From assembly GCF_052327305.1 (NCBI RefSeq), contig NZ_CP182486.1, positions 930,001-994,000 on the forward strand: DNA of 64,000 nucleotides. Reading direction: 5' to 3'. The notes beneath the pieces are model-generated. The model saw only the letters and a program-made list of their open reading frames with translations, searched no databases and was not told the origin of the DNA. The first letter of the stretch is position 1, and each line of letters starts with the position of its first letter. This DNA comes from Sphingobium sp052327305. Its GTDB lineage: Bacteria; Pseudomonadota; Alphaproteobacteria; Sphingomonadales; Sphingomonadaceae. Made by a program: the position numbers and the translations under genes. This document shows positions 34,332 to 43,079 of this stretch, in pieces.

Positions 34332-36272
34332 TTAAAAATTTGCGATTGCCTCTTCGTCGCATATTACGTCAAAAAAAGCATTTGCTTGCCGCCGCGGCGA
34401 TGCCAGAGCGTCATCCGCCTTTAAAACGGGATCACCTCCTTGCCCAGTATAATGCTTCATAAATACCGACATGACGTGAGAAACCCCTTCGGGACGAACA
34501 TCCCTCAGATCTTCGGCAAAATAGGCACCTCTATTATAACTTCCTGTTATAATTTCATATGATGGGAAGTATTCAATAAATTCATACCTTCGACTTGCAC
34601 TATCTGCCACCAGCCTAAGGGCAGATTTGCTAAAGGTTGTTGCTACCAATGCATTGCGGTTATCAAATGTTGCGATCAAAGGAACCGGCGATACGGTGAG
34701 AATAATCTTGATAGCCGGATTAATCTGGTGGATTCTTCCTATGACATCCGCAAGATCTACCTCCATTTCATCGACAGAAAAGTTCTTAAACTCATATTTG
34801 TCGGGGTTCATGATGCCACCCGCCACCCCAGGGGCCAACGGGAAAACGGCACCGTCAATTTTCGACTGCCAACCTTCTGTCAAACCCAAGGTGAAGACAA
34901 AACAATCCATCTCATGCAGCATTTTCTGCACAGCATCAAAATGTTCAGCTCGAGCCGCAGTTAATTCCGCGATTGATGAAAAGCCTCCCGGCTTAATCTG
35001 AGGGCGAAACGGATCAATGTACCCACCACTCTTTCCGATCCAGACCTCATCCACTGGAGAGAAACGATGCTCAGCCCGATCCAACAACTGCTTCAACTGG
35101 CGAACGGTATAAAGATTGCCATAACGGGCACTATATACCCCATAATTTTCCGAAAGCGCTGTTTCGCTGTCCATGCCCTCTGGCGCATTCTCGGCCACCA
35201 GATAGTTAAATCCGCTCGAAGCAAGAGTCCGCGCAATGTGCTGAGCAAAGCAGCTACCAGCCGTTGCCACCTTGTCGCTGGGTTCAAGGGTGAACTTGGT
35301 GGACACCACCGGATCGAACTGAGAACACTCGACCGAAGCTACAGAATTACGCCAAAATTGATAAGAAGGAACCTGTGAATAGGGATTACCTGGGACGTCC
35401 TTATTAACCTTCAATGCCTCTGGTCCAATCAATTCCCCATATTCGTGCACAGGCAGATTGATAGCCTCCAGCGTATCCCGATCGAAGCGATCAAAATGAC
35501 AATAACTCTCGGCGATGAAAGAAGTAAGCGGAACCATTGAATAATTACGATTGGCCCTAAACGCGGTGTCTCCAATCAGTCCAAATCTCTCCGCAATGCC
35601 TGGATAAATCGGCCATATCGGCATTTCTCGCAGTGGGTCATCTATATACTCATGCACATTATTGAATAGGCAGCGAACGCCAATGTTATTGAGAACCATC
35701 CGCACGACGTCTTCTATAACAAATAGCTTTGGATGATTGCTTGAGTACATAAATGGCGCCATGCGCGCCCACCGCAAAAGCTTTGCATCGAGCGGTAGAC
35801 CGCAAAGCCGACCTTCCTCAATCAATTCATCATAAGCGCGATCGTAGGCTTCAAAATATCCTAATCTTCCGTAGATTTCCGGACAGAACAGCTTCTTAGC
35901 TTCATCCTGAGTAAAACCATTCTGATAAGCGTAGAGAGTGATACCTGAGTGATAGCCGCCAAACATGTTGATCACGGACTCTAACTGGCCGTCTTTGGTC
36001 ACGCCGCGGACGAAGGTCAGATCCGGATGATAGCCGTTGAAGGCGATATTCGGCAAATAGATGATTTTGTCGGAAGGCAATGAAACTGGGGAGCCTTGCA
36101 ACAATCTGTGGGCAAAGATCAAATCATTCTCTTGGATCAGCCGCTCGGTCCAGCCCGGATCGTTGACGACATGGTGAACCATGACGGCGGATGTCTCAAT
36201 GCTGGGATTCAGGGCGTCTACGCACTTCTTGATCGATTCCCCTTGGCAATTTGCCACAATCGCGATCTTCAT
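34332..36272 (-). CDS. Two-domain capsule modification protein: WcbI-like plus GSCFA
   Basis: 646 residues from the second of two adjacent ATGs (36272), 6 nt after GAGGG; the first (36275) is also possible. The N-terminal about 290 residues open with KIAIVANCQG and resemble WcbI, a CoA-binding capsule enzyme of Burkholderia. The C-terminal part carries the GSCFA signature (TAGSCFAQHIA) and a TLGLTEGW segment, as in SGNH-like GSCFA esterases/acyltransferases. The two together suggest acyl transfer to, or removal from, the polymer. Codon use and GC are clearly lower than in flanking genes. Confidence 0.78.
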   Translation of the reverse strand: MKIAIVANCQGESIKKCVDALNPSIETSAVMVHHVVNDPGWTERLIQENDLIFAHRLLQGSPVSLPSDKIIYLPNIAFNGYHPDLTFVRGVTKDGQLESVINMFGGYHSGITLYAYQNGFTQDEAKKLFCPEIYGRLGYFEAYDRAYDELIEEGRLCGLPLDAKLLRWARMAPFMYSSNHPKLFVIEDVVRMVLNNIGVRCLFNNVHEYIDDPLREMPIWPIYPGIAERFGLIGDTAFRANRNYSMVPLTSFIAESYCHFDRFDRDTLEAINLPVHEYGELIGPEALKVNKDVPGNPYSQVPSYQFWRNSVASVECSQFDPVVSTKFTLEPSDKVATAGSCFAQHIARTLASSGFNYLVAENAPEGMDSETALSENYGVYSARYGNLYTVRQLKQLLDRAEHRFSPVDEVWIGKSGGYIDPFRPQIKPGGFSSIAELTAARAEHFDAVQKMLHEMDCFVFTLGLTEGWQSKIDGAVFPLAPGVAGGIMNPDKYEFKNFSVDEMEVDLADVIGRIHQINPAIKIILTVSPVPLIATFDNRNALVATTFSKSALRLVADSASRRYEFIEYFPSYEIITGSYNRGAYFAEDLRDVRPEGVSHVMSVFMKHYTGQGGDPVLKADDALASPRRQANAFFDVICDEEAIANF

Positions 36273-36302
36273 CATTCGCCCTCTTGCAACCTCACTCAAT
36301 CC

Positions 36303-39300
36303 TCAATCGCAACCTGACCGAATGTCAGCGCCACGAGAACGTTTAACGGACAACGCCTCATGCCCTTTCCTAAGTTCGTTCACCAGCATCTGGGACGACT
36401 CCAGCCAGGTTCGTGCATGCCACTTTTCCTCGACCATACGCTCTTTAGCTCGAACATCAGCATCGTTGTTGGCATAGTGCGCCATGCGGCGCGCCCATGC
36501 CGCACTGTCCAGTGGGTGAATATACTCAACGAAATCACCGCCCGCTTCCCGAAGCGGATCGACATCCGCGGCCAGACATAATTTGCCATATGATAAGGCT
36601 TCCGGAAGCGTCAGACTCCAGCCTTCATAAAAGCTGGGTAGTAGCGTAAATCGTGATTGCCGATAGAGGGCATCCAACTCGTTATCACCCGGGCTGATGA
36701 GGAGAAGTTTCCCGGCCACCCTGGCATCTCGTCTCATTTGATTGAAAATATCGTCGGATTTCCAACCCCTATGGCCAGCGAAGACGATCTTGAAATCGTG
36801 CTCCAACATGCCTTGGTCCAGCATCATGAGAAAAGCCCGGTAAATAACCTCGTGGTTCTTACGGGGCTCATAAGTGCCGACCATAAGCGCATAAGGCTCG
36901 GACAGCTCGAACTTCGCAAGTAGCTTCATGTCTTCATCAAGCGAAGGCAATGACGATGCCTGATAGATATCCGTACCAAACTCCACGAACGTCGAAAGTG
37001 GAGATTCCCAAGCCAGCTTCTTCTGCAAAGACAAACCATCTCGCATTGCCGTACGACCACCATAAACAATGTGGTCGAAGCGGTTGGAAACAAAATCCAG
37101 AAATGGCCTGTATCCGCTCACAGTTTCAGGCTTATGCAAATGTGGAAACAATTCCGGCGTCAAGTCATAGATCAGCTGAGACTTGGTAATATTTAAATCA
37201 GCATCGCAATAATTTTCTACAACCTGATTTCGCGATAGTTGCGGAATGCCATCTTCATCGTAAACACCAAAATCGATCCCAGCGAAAAATATAATGCTGC
37301 CATCGGGAAAGCGGCGAATATATGCTTCATGAAATGGATCTGGGCCGTCCAATCCAAGGAAGGGATCTCTGTTACCTTCGCCCTTTCCTTCCCGTTTTTG
37401 CCAGAAATCAAGAAAAAACCGAAACGAGTTGGTAATATCATCGGAAGAAAATAACCACTCAAGATTGGATTCTTCAATTCGGAACAGATATCCATTTCGG
37501 CAAGCAAAATATCGCGTATTTGGCGCTATCTTTTTCAAATACTTAGCAAAACTTAATTCCGCCCGAACCACACCGGTTACGTTTCCGCCCCAGTCGAGAT
37601 AACTGAGCGTCAAATCCATCCAAATAATTGGCTCACTGACCTTTGATGCAGGAGCACCTGCCTTGTCAGCATCCTGCTGCCAATCCGGAGCGAGGATGAG
37701 CTCAAGCGCCGCCACCATCTCCCTCGCGGTGTCACTCCAATGGATTGTTCTCCAGTTGCTCCTGACGTCATTCTCCGCACGCGCGAGCGCTGGCTTGTTT
37801 GTGGCATAATGAACGATCTTATCCGCCCATTGCTTCACATCAAACGGCGGCACGAAATCCGCCATTCCCTCACCAATTTCCCGCAGAGGCGGCGTGTCGG
37901 CTGCTATACAGAATTTGCCCTGCCCCAGACTTTCGGGAAGCGTGAGGCTCCACCCTTCATATACGCTTGGAAGTAGCGTGAACGAACAATGCCGATAAAG
38001 TGCTGCCAACTGTTCATCTGAGGGCGAGCATCGAATGATGCGCCCGGCAGCCCTTGGATCACGCGCCAGCGTATCGAGAAAATCCGTAACCTCCGCGTTC
38101 GGCCGCCCACAAAACAATAGCTGCGGCAGTTGTGCCTCTCCCGCCATTTCCATTGCCATCAGATAGGCGCGATAAAGAGTCTCATGATTCTTTCGAGGCT
38201 CAATGGAGCCGACCGTCATGATGAAGGGCAATTCGACGCCAATTTCTGCAAGAAGATCGGCATCGGCGACTGATGATTTCGTTTGAAAAATGTCTGTCCC
38301 GAACTTCAATACTTTGCCAGGACGGGCCGGCCATTCTCCATGCTTCTGCAAGGCTTCAATATCGCGGCGCGCAGTCTCACCGCCGTAAAAAAGAAAATCG
38401 CAATTCCTATGCGCCCATTCGAGATACCGATGAAATTTCTGCGAGTGGGAAAAGTCGTACAAATGCCTAGTGCTATCCAAAACCAGAATTGCGTCATAAA
38501 TTAGATAACAAAGCTTCAAGGACACCTTATCCTTGACCTGCTCAAAATAGTACTCCTTCTTGCTATTCATCCAACCAACGCTGACGATCACATCTCCATC
38601 AACATAAGGGAAAAATAGCTCATTCGTATCGGGTACCGGAACAGAGATACTTCCCGCAGGCGAACGTCCGGGATAGCGGCCAAAAAAATTCATGTAGGCA
38701 TCGGCAGGATTCTCCGCCGATAAAAGCCAGTCCAATTCTTTGGACGAAATCTCTGCAAAACCGCTCCCGATCTGCATGGAATAGCGTAGATTAGGATGAA
38801 GCACTTTCAGCCTAGTCGCAAATTCAATTTCCGCCCGGACAATCCCAACGACCCCGCCCTGCCATTCGAGGCTCGTCGTGAGGTCCAGCCAGAGTGCAGG
38901 CACTCCTCCCTTCTTCCGGGCAACGCCGGGACCTTCAACGAACGATACGCGCCGCACATTGCCGACCTGAGGCTCCCCGGAGGGAGAAATCGACGACCGT
39001 GCCCCCCCCGAAAGGCGCCGGGCAATCGACGCTTTTGATTCGGAAATCTTGCGACCTATCTGCCTAAGCGCTCTCGGCCATACGACGCCGTTCTTCGTCC
39101 ATGCCTCGACCGCAATTCGCAACGCAGGATAACCATTCACCTTTGCCTCCGGACTGGAGGTCAAACCAAGAAAAATCTCTCGCTTGGTTCTTCCCGCCTT
39201 GAGCAAAGCAAGATGATGATGGAGTCCCGCCGGATCGGGCTGCCGATTAAAAAGCAGAAGATAGCTGGCTGTCAGGAACCTCTCGTCATCGAGATTCAAT

Positions 39301-39332
39301 AACTCGTCAAGATTTCCAGGGAAATTTGCCAT
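36303..39332 (-). CDS. Giant tandem glycosyltransferase: DUF4214-like domain plus two GT4 modules
   Basis: 1009 residues from the ATG at 39332. Residues 15-65 (RFLTASYLLLFNRQPDPAG) look like a DUF4214 domain. Two GT4 modules follow at about 145-550 and 568-975. They are internal copies: WLDLTTSLEWQGG aligns with WMDLTLSYLDWGG, and YEGWSLTLPESLGQGK with YEGWSLTLPEALSYGK. Both retain the GT4 glutamates, so both may be active. A bifunctional polymerising transferase for a repeating disaccharide or trisaccharide is the likely role. Confidence 0.85.
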   Translation of the reverse strand: MANFPGNLDELLNLDDERFLTASYLLLFNRQPDPAGLHHHLALLKAGRTKREIFLGLTSSPEAKVNGYPALRIAVEAWTKNGVVWPRALRQIGRKISESKASIARRLSGGARSSISPSGEPQVGNVRRVSFVEGPGVARKKGGVPALWLDLTTSLEWQGGVVGIVRAEIEFATRLKVLHPNLRYSMQIGSGFAEISSKELDWLLSAENPADAYMNFFGRYPGRSPAGSISVPVPDTNELFFPYVDGDVIVSVGWMNSKKEYYFEQVKDKVSLKLCYLIYDAILVLDSTRHLYDFSHSQKFHRYLEWAHRNCDFLFYGGETARRDIEALQKHGEWPARPGKVLKFGTDIFQTKSSVADADLLAEIGVELPFIMTVGSIEPRKNHETLYRAYLMAMEMAGEAQLPQLLFCGRPNAEVTDFLDTLARDPRAAGRIIRCSPSDEQLAALYRHCSFTLLPSVYEGWSLTLPESLGQGKFCIAADTPPLREIGEGMADFVPPFDVKQWADKIVHYATNKPALARAENDVRSNWRTIHWSDTAREMVAALELILAPDWQQDADKAGAPASKVSEPIIWMDLTLSYLDWGGNVTGVVRAELSFAKYLKKIAPNTRYFACRNGYLFRIEESNLEWLFSSDDITNSFRFFLDFWQKREGKGEGNRDPFLGLDGPDPFHEAYIRRFPDGSIIFFAGIDFGVYDEDGIPQLSRNQVVENYCDADLNITKSQLIYDLTPELFPHLHKPETVSGYRPFLDFVSNRFDHIVYGGRTAMRDGLSLQKKLAWESPLSTFVEFGTDIYQASSLPSLDEDMKLLAKFELSEPYALMVGTYEPRKNHEVIYRAFLMMLDQGMLEHDFKIVFAGHRGWKSDDIFNQMRRDARVAGKLLLISPGDNELDALYRQSRFTLLPSFYEGWSLTLPEALSYGKLCLAADVDPLREAGGDFVEYIHPLDSAAWARRMAHYANNDADVRAKERMVEEKWHARTWLESSQMLVNELRKGHEALSVKRSRGADIRSGCD

Positions 39333-39379
39333 CACTACCACCACACCTGTCAATTCACGCGAGAAACTTACGAGCCTCC

Positions 39380-40414
39380 CTAGAAAGATACGCCCTGTCG
39401 GTTACGACGAAGGTCCGCCTCGACCATCATACTGCACAGATCTTCGAGAGAGGTCTTGGCCTCCCAACCCAGCTCTGCTTTCGCCTTGTCCGCATTTCCA
39501 ATCAGCAGATCGACCTCAGCGGGCCGATAGTAGCGGGGACTTATCCGGACCAATGTCCGCCCCGTCGCCGCGTCAACGCCGATTTCTTTTTCTCCGGTCC
39601 CCGAAAATCGAACATCGATATCCGCTGCCCTAAAAGCCAGCGTAACAAAATCTCTCACGGATACGGTTCTATTGGTCGCCAGTACATATGTATCTGGGCG
39701 ATCCGCCTGAAGCATCATCCACATGCCTTCCACATATTCCTTGGCAAACCCCCAGTCTCGCTGAGCATCCAGATTGCCCAGTTCAAGTACGTTTAACTGG
39801 CCCAAGACAATCTTGGCTACGGAATCTGAAATTTTGCGCGTCACAAATTCGCGTCCGCGCAAAGGGCTTTCATGGTTAAAGAGAATGCCACTAGTCGCGA
39901 ACAAATCATAGCTCTCTCGATAGTTGATCGTCATCCAATGAGCGAACAGCTTCGCAACACCGTACGGACTACGAGGATAAAATGGGGTAGATTCATCTTG
40001 CGGTATAGATTGCACCTTACCAAACATCTCCGAAGTGCTGGCCTGGTAATATCTGATATCACGATCACCATGACGGATGGCCTCGAGTATATTGAGTGCT
40101 CCGATTCCGGTAATTTTTGACGTAGTGGTGGGCTGTTCGAAGCTTACGCCGACAAAACTTTGCGCCGCCAGATTATAGACTTCACTTGGCTGACAACGGC
40201 GCAACATGGCCATAGTCGCCCCTAAATCGGTAAGATCGTACTCAATGAGATGCAGGTTCTCGTGATTCTCAATTCCGATCTCCGCAATGCGCCACAAATT
40301 AACTGAACTCGATCTTCTGAACGTTCCGTAGACCTTATAGCCTTTGTTCAGAAGAAACTGAGACAAATATGCACCATCTTGACCAGTAATACCAGTAACT
40401 AATGCCGTCTTCAT
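39380..40414 (-). CDS. gmd: GDP-mannose 4,6-dehydratase
   Basis: 344 residues from the ATG at 40414; an earlier in-frame start enters the intergenic region. The NADP loop TGITGQDGAYLSQ, the catalytic TSEMFGK (T127, E129) and Y151-x3-K155 (SPYGVAK) are all present. It turns GDP-D-mannose into GDP-4-keto-6-deoxy-D-mannose. The reductase at 33423-34307 is the probable next step. No GDP-mannose supply genes (manA, manB, manC) are in the window. Confidence 0.95.
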   Translation of the reverse strand: MKTALVTGITGQDGAYLSQFLLNKGYKVYGTFRRSSSVNLWRIAEIGIENHENLHLIEYDLTDLGATMAMLRRCQPSEVYNLAAQSFVGVSFEQPTTTSKITGIGALNILEAIRHGDRDIRYYQASTSEMFGKVQSIPQDESTPFYPRSPYGVAKLFAHWMTINYRESYDLFATSGILFNHESPLRGREFVTRKISDSVAKIVLGQLNVLELGNLDAQRDWGFAKEYVEGMWMMLQADRPDTYVLATNRTVSVRDFVTLAFRAADIDVRFSGTGEKEIGVDAATGRTLVRISPRYYRPAEVDLLIGNADKAKAELGWEAKTSLEDLCSMMVEADLRRNRQGVSF

Positions 40415-40437
40415 TTTAACCTCAAAAAAGAAGGAGT

Positions 40438-41625
40438 TTATTGTGTGCAGATTTTCAAAATAGCTCTTGCCGAGTCGCGCCAAGTAGCTGAGTTTTTCTC
40501 AGAAATATATTCCGGCAAGTCACATTCCCAAGCCTTATTGATCCAACGTAGCATGGACTCGGCAATCACAACTGGGGGCCCGGAGTTGAAAAAAGTGACC
40601 GATCCATCAGCAATTTCTGCAAAAACATCCAATCGGCGAGCGAAAACAGGCTTCTTGTAGAAAATAGCTTCCGCCAAGGGTAAGCCAAAGCCCTCCGCCA
40701 AGGATGCAATCACGACACCCCTGCACCCTCCATACAGGCGGTGCAAGACCCCGTCCCCCACATCACGCAACCAGAGCACCCTGGACTCCTCGGACGCGTC
40801 CGCCAAACGTCGCTGCGTCGCCTCACTTTTCCATCCCGGCCGGCCAACCACTACTAGCTGGGGGGCAGAGCGCCCCATTCGGCTCACAATTTGTTCGAAT
40901 ATGTCCAAAGCATCATCATGCCCTTTTCGAGGCTCTACAGTCCCAACCATGAGCAGGAAATTGCCCCAATCCAACCTCGGCGGCACTTTGGCGGCTTCGT
41001 CGGCGGGAGCGCCCGCAGCTGCGCCTAGATCACCACTTAATCGAAGGGTCGATACGGACAAGCGCCTTCGATTGCGAAAAGCATCAAGGGCCAGGAGATT
41101 TCTCTTAACGTCTTCCGAAATGCAAATAATTTTGTTTGCATTTCGACTTATGAAATTCATCCAAGTTTTATAGGAACGGGAAGATTTTGAGGTAAACCAC
41201 TCAGGATTACTGAGCGGCAATATGTCGTATAAAACGATGCAAATTTTTGCATGATGAAATCGCCAATATTTTACCTGAAAAAAGTTAGATGGAAATATCC
41301 TGGAACAAAAGTCCAGCCCAAGGAAAATATCAGCTCTTCCAAGATCAACAATTTCATCCGTTTTCTTGAAGGAATTTCCATCAAACTCCAAAAAAAAATA
41401 TGGCGATTTTCGAGACGCCGCAACAAATCGTATATCGTATCCAGGAATATTTTCTGACTTCAGTGCGCCACTGACACCTTTAACCACACGCTGAATACCC
41501 GTACCGGCATCAAGTTGGAATAAAATTGAGATGTCGACTGCAATACAGGGCAGACGATTGCGCTTCTCGTTCCGAAAAGCCCGCCGAAGGCGCCAACCGT
41601 GGAAGCGAACCGCGTTAAAAATCAT
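40438..41625 (-). CDS. Glycosyltransferase family 4 protein
   Basis: 395 residues. The N-terminus carries VDISILFQLDAGTGIQR, the same theme as other capsule GT4 proteins here. The C-terminal domain has LMVGTVEPRKGHDDAL and LAEGFGLPLAEAIFYKK. The start overlaps the kpsT stop (ATGA), so it is coupled to the exporter genes and may act early in chain growth. Sugar specificity unknown. Confidence 0.88.
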   Translation of the reverse strand: MIFNAVRFHGWRLRRAFRNEKRNRLPCIAVDISILFQLDAGTGIQRVVKGVSGALKSENIPGYDIRFVAASRKSPYFFLEFDGNSFKKTDEIVDLGRADIFLGLDFCSRIFPSNFFQVKYWRFHHAKICIVLYDILPLSNPEWFTSKSSRSYKTWMNFISRNANKIICISEDVKRNLLALDAFRNRRRLSVSTLRLSGDLGAAAGAPADEAAKVPPRLDWGNFLLMVGTVEPRKGHDDALDIFEQIVSRMGRSAPQLVVVGRPGWKSEATQRRLADASEESRVLWLRDVGDGVLHRLYGGCRGVVIASLAEGFGLPLAEAIFYKKPVFARRLDVFAEIADGSVTFFNSGPPVVIAESMLRWINKAWECDLPEYISEKNSATWRDSARAILKICTQ

Positions 41626-42278
41626 CAGGCAGTTACATCAGCATAATATTGGAACGCGGCGTCCATCGAAGAAAAATTATACAACTGCCCCTGATGCAGC
41701 ACCGCTGCCCGATGGCAATGCTCTCGAATATATGAGGAATCATGCGACACGATGATCATCGCACGCTCGGCCCGCTTTTCAAAAAGTTCAAAATGACATT
41801 TCTGATGAAATCTCGCGTCTCCCACAGCGATAATTTCATCTATGAGAAAGCAATCAAACTCCACGACCATAGATATCGCGAAAGCAAGACGGGCACGCAT
41901 GCCAGCAGAGTATGTTCGCACCGGCTCCCGCAAGTAGAGACCCAGTTCCGAGAACTCCTCCACAAAAGCGATGCTGTCGTCAGGATTCCGTCCGTACACC
42001 CGACAGATAAATCTTAAGTTGTCGAGCCCTGTAAGAGCGGCCTGAAAAGCGCCACCAAAAGCTAGAGGCCAAGAAACACTCATATTCCACTCAACGGTAC
42101 CGCTAGTAGGTCGCTCGGCACCACTAATCAGACGAATTAAAGTAGATTTTCCCGCACCATTGCGCCCCAGCACACCAACACGTTCGCCAGGAAAAATTTC
42201 TAGTTCGACGTTCTGCAGTACGTCGACCGGACCGCTTCGCGTTATATAACGCTTATTAATACCAGCTAACCTTATCAT
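41625..42278 (-). CDS. kpsT: Capsule ABC transporter ATPase
   Basis: 217 residues, matching KpsT. Walker A is GRNGAGKST (residues 38-46), the signature region TYSAGMRARLAFA, and Walker B CFLIDEI. It powers export of the finished lipid-linked capsule chain with KpsM. There is no long C-terminal carbohydrate-binding extension as in Wzt, so capsule and not O-antigen export is favoured. Overlaps of 4 bp on both sides couple it to kpsM and the GT4 gene. Confidence 0.95.
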   Translation of the reverse strand: MIRLAGINKRYITRSGPVDVLQNVELEIFPGERVGVLGRNGAGKSTLIRLISGAERPTSGTVEWNMSVSWPLAFGGAFQAALTGLDNLRFICRVYGRNPDDSIAFVEEFSELGLYLREPVRTYSAGMRARLAFAISMVVEFDCFLIDEIIAVGDARFHQKCHFELFEKRAERAMIIVSHDSSYIREHCHRAAVLHQGQLYNFSSMDAAFQYYADVTA

Positions 42279-43078
42279 TCAGGAATTACCGACCGGCCAA
42301 CTTTCCGCACTTGAGACATTGCAAGTACACAAAGGCCTAAATTCACGACAGCCATATATTGCATGTCGTACACGGCATGTACACTTGAACCAAAGTATCC
42401 CTCTCGAACATATTCGACGCCGTGAACCATAGGCAGATAAAGTACGACCTCTTGTGCTTCTTTTGGAAGAGAATCTACGAGAAAGGCTGCTCCTGACAAT
42501 GGAAAGAGCAAATATGACGCGGGATGCCACAGCTTCTCCACAAGCTCATAATTTTCCGACAAAGCTCCCAAGAGCATTGCCAAAGATGCCCCAAACCATG
42601 CGATCATAAGCCATCCCCCAATAACCTGTAAAACGTCTTCGGGCGGCTCAAGCATGCCTACAGCAATAAACACAATCGACAGAATGGCAAACGAGATGGT
42701 TGCCCCCCCCCCTTCCAGAAGTAGCCGCGCCGCAAAAATGTCTATCACCTTGACGTTGCGATGGTACATCAGCGCCAAGTTCGGTGTAATCGCTCCAATA
42801 CACCGAGAAGGCATATTACGCCAAAGCAACACTGAGCTATAGCCGGTCAATGCAAAGGCAACGATCGGCAAGTTTGAGCCGTGAGCCGATTTCGTTGCGG
42901 TCCAGAGGGCTGTAACTCCCAAAGTGAACAACATAGGTTCCACGAACATCCAAAGAAACCCGATATTATGCCGTCCAAAACGAGTCAGGATTTCCCGCAT
43001 CAGCAAAGCGCCGATTACACGCCGCTGCACAGCCCATGATTGAGCCAGCAATGAAAGCTCCCTTCCTATGCTGGTCAT
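42275..43078 (-). CDS. kpsM: Capsule ABC transporter permease
   Basis: 267 residues, an ABC-2 type permease with about six membrane helices. The segments LLMREILTRFGRHNIGFLW and FFEPxx-like WMFVEPMLFT are typical of KpsM/Wzm. It forms the inner-membrane channel with KpsT. It lies between kpsE (1-bp gap) and kpsT (4-bp overlap). Confidence 0.94.
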   Translation of the reverse strand: MTSIGRELSLLAQSWAVQRRVIGALLMREILTRFGRHNIGFLWMFVEPMLFTLGVTALWTATKSAHGSNLPIVAFALTGYSSVLLWRNMPSRCIGAITPNLALMYHRNVKVIDIFAARLLLEGGGATISFAILSIVFIAVGMLEPPEDVLQVIGGWLMIAWFGASLAMLLGALSENYELVEKLWHPASYLLFPLSGAAFLVDSLPKEAQEVVLYLPMVHGVEYVREGYFGSSVHAVYDMQYMAVVNLGLCVLAMSQVRKVGRSVIPE

Positions 43079-43079
43079 T

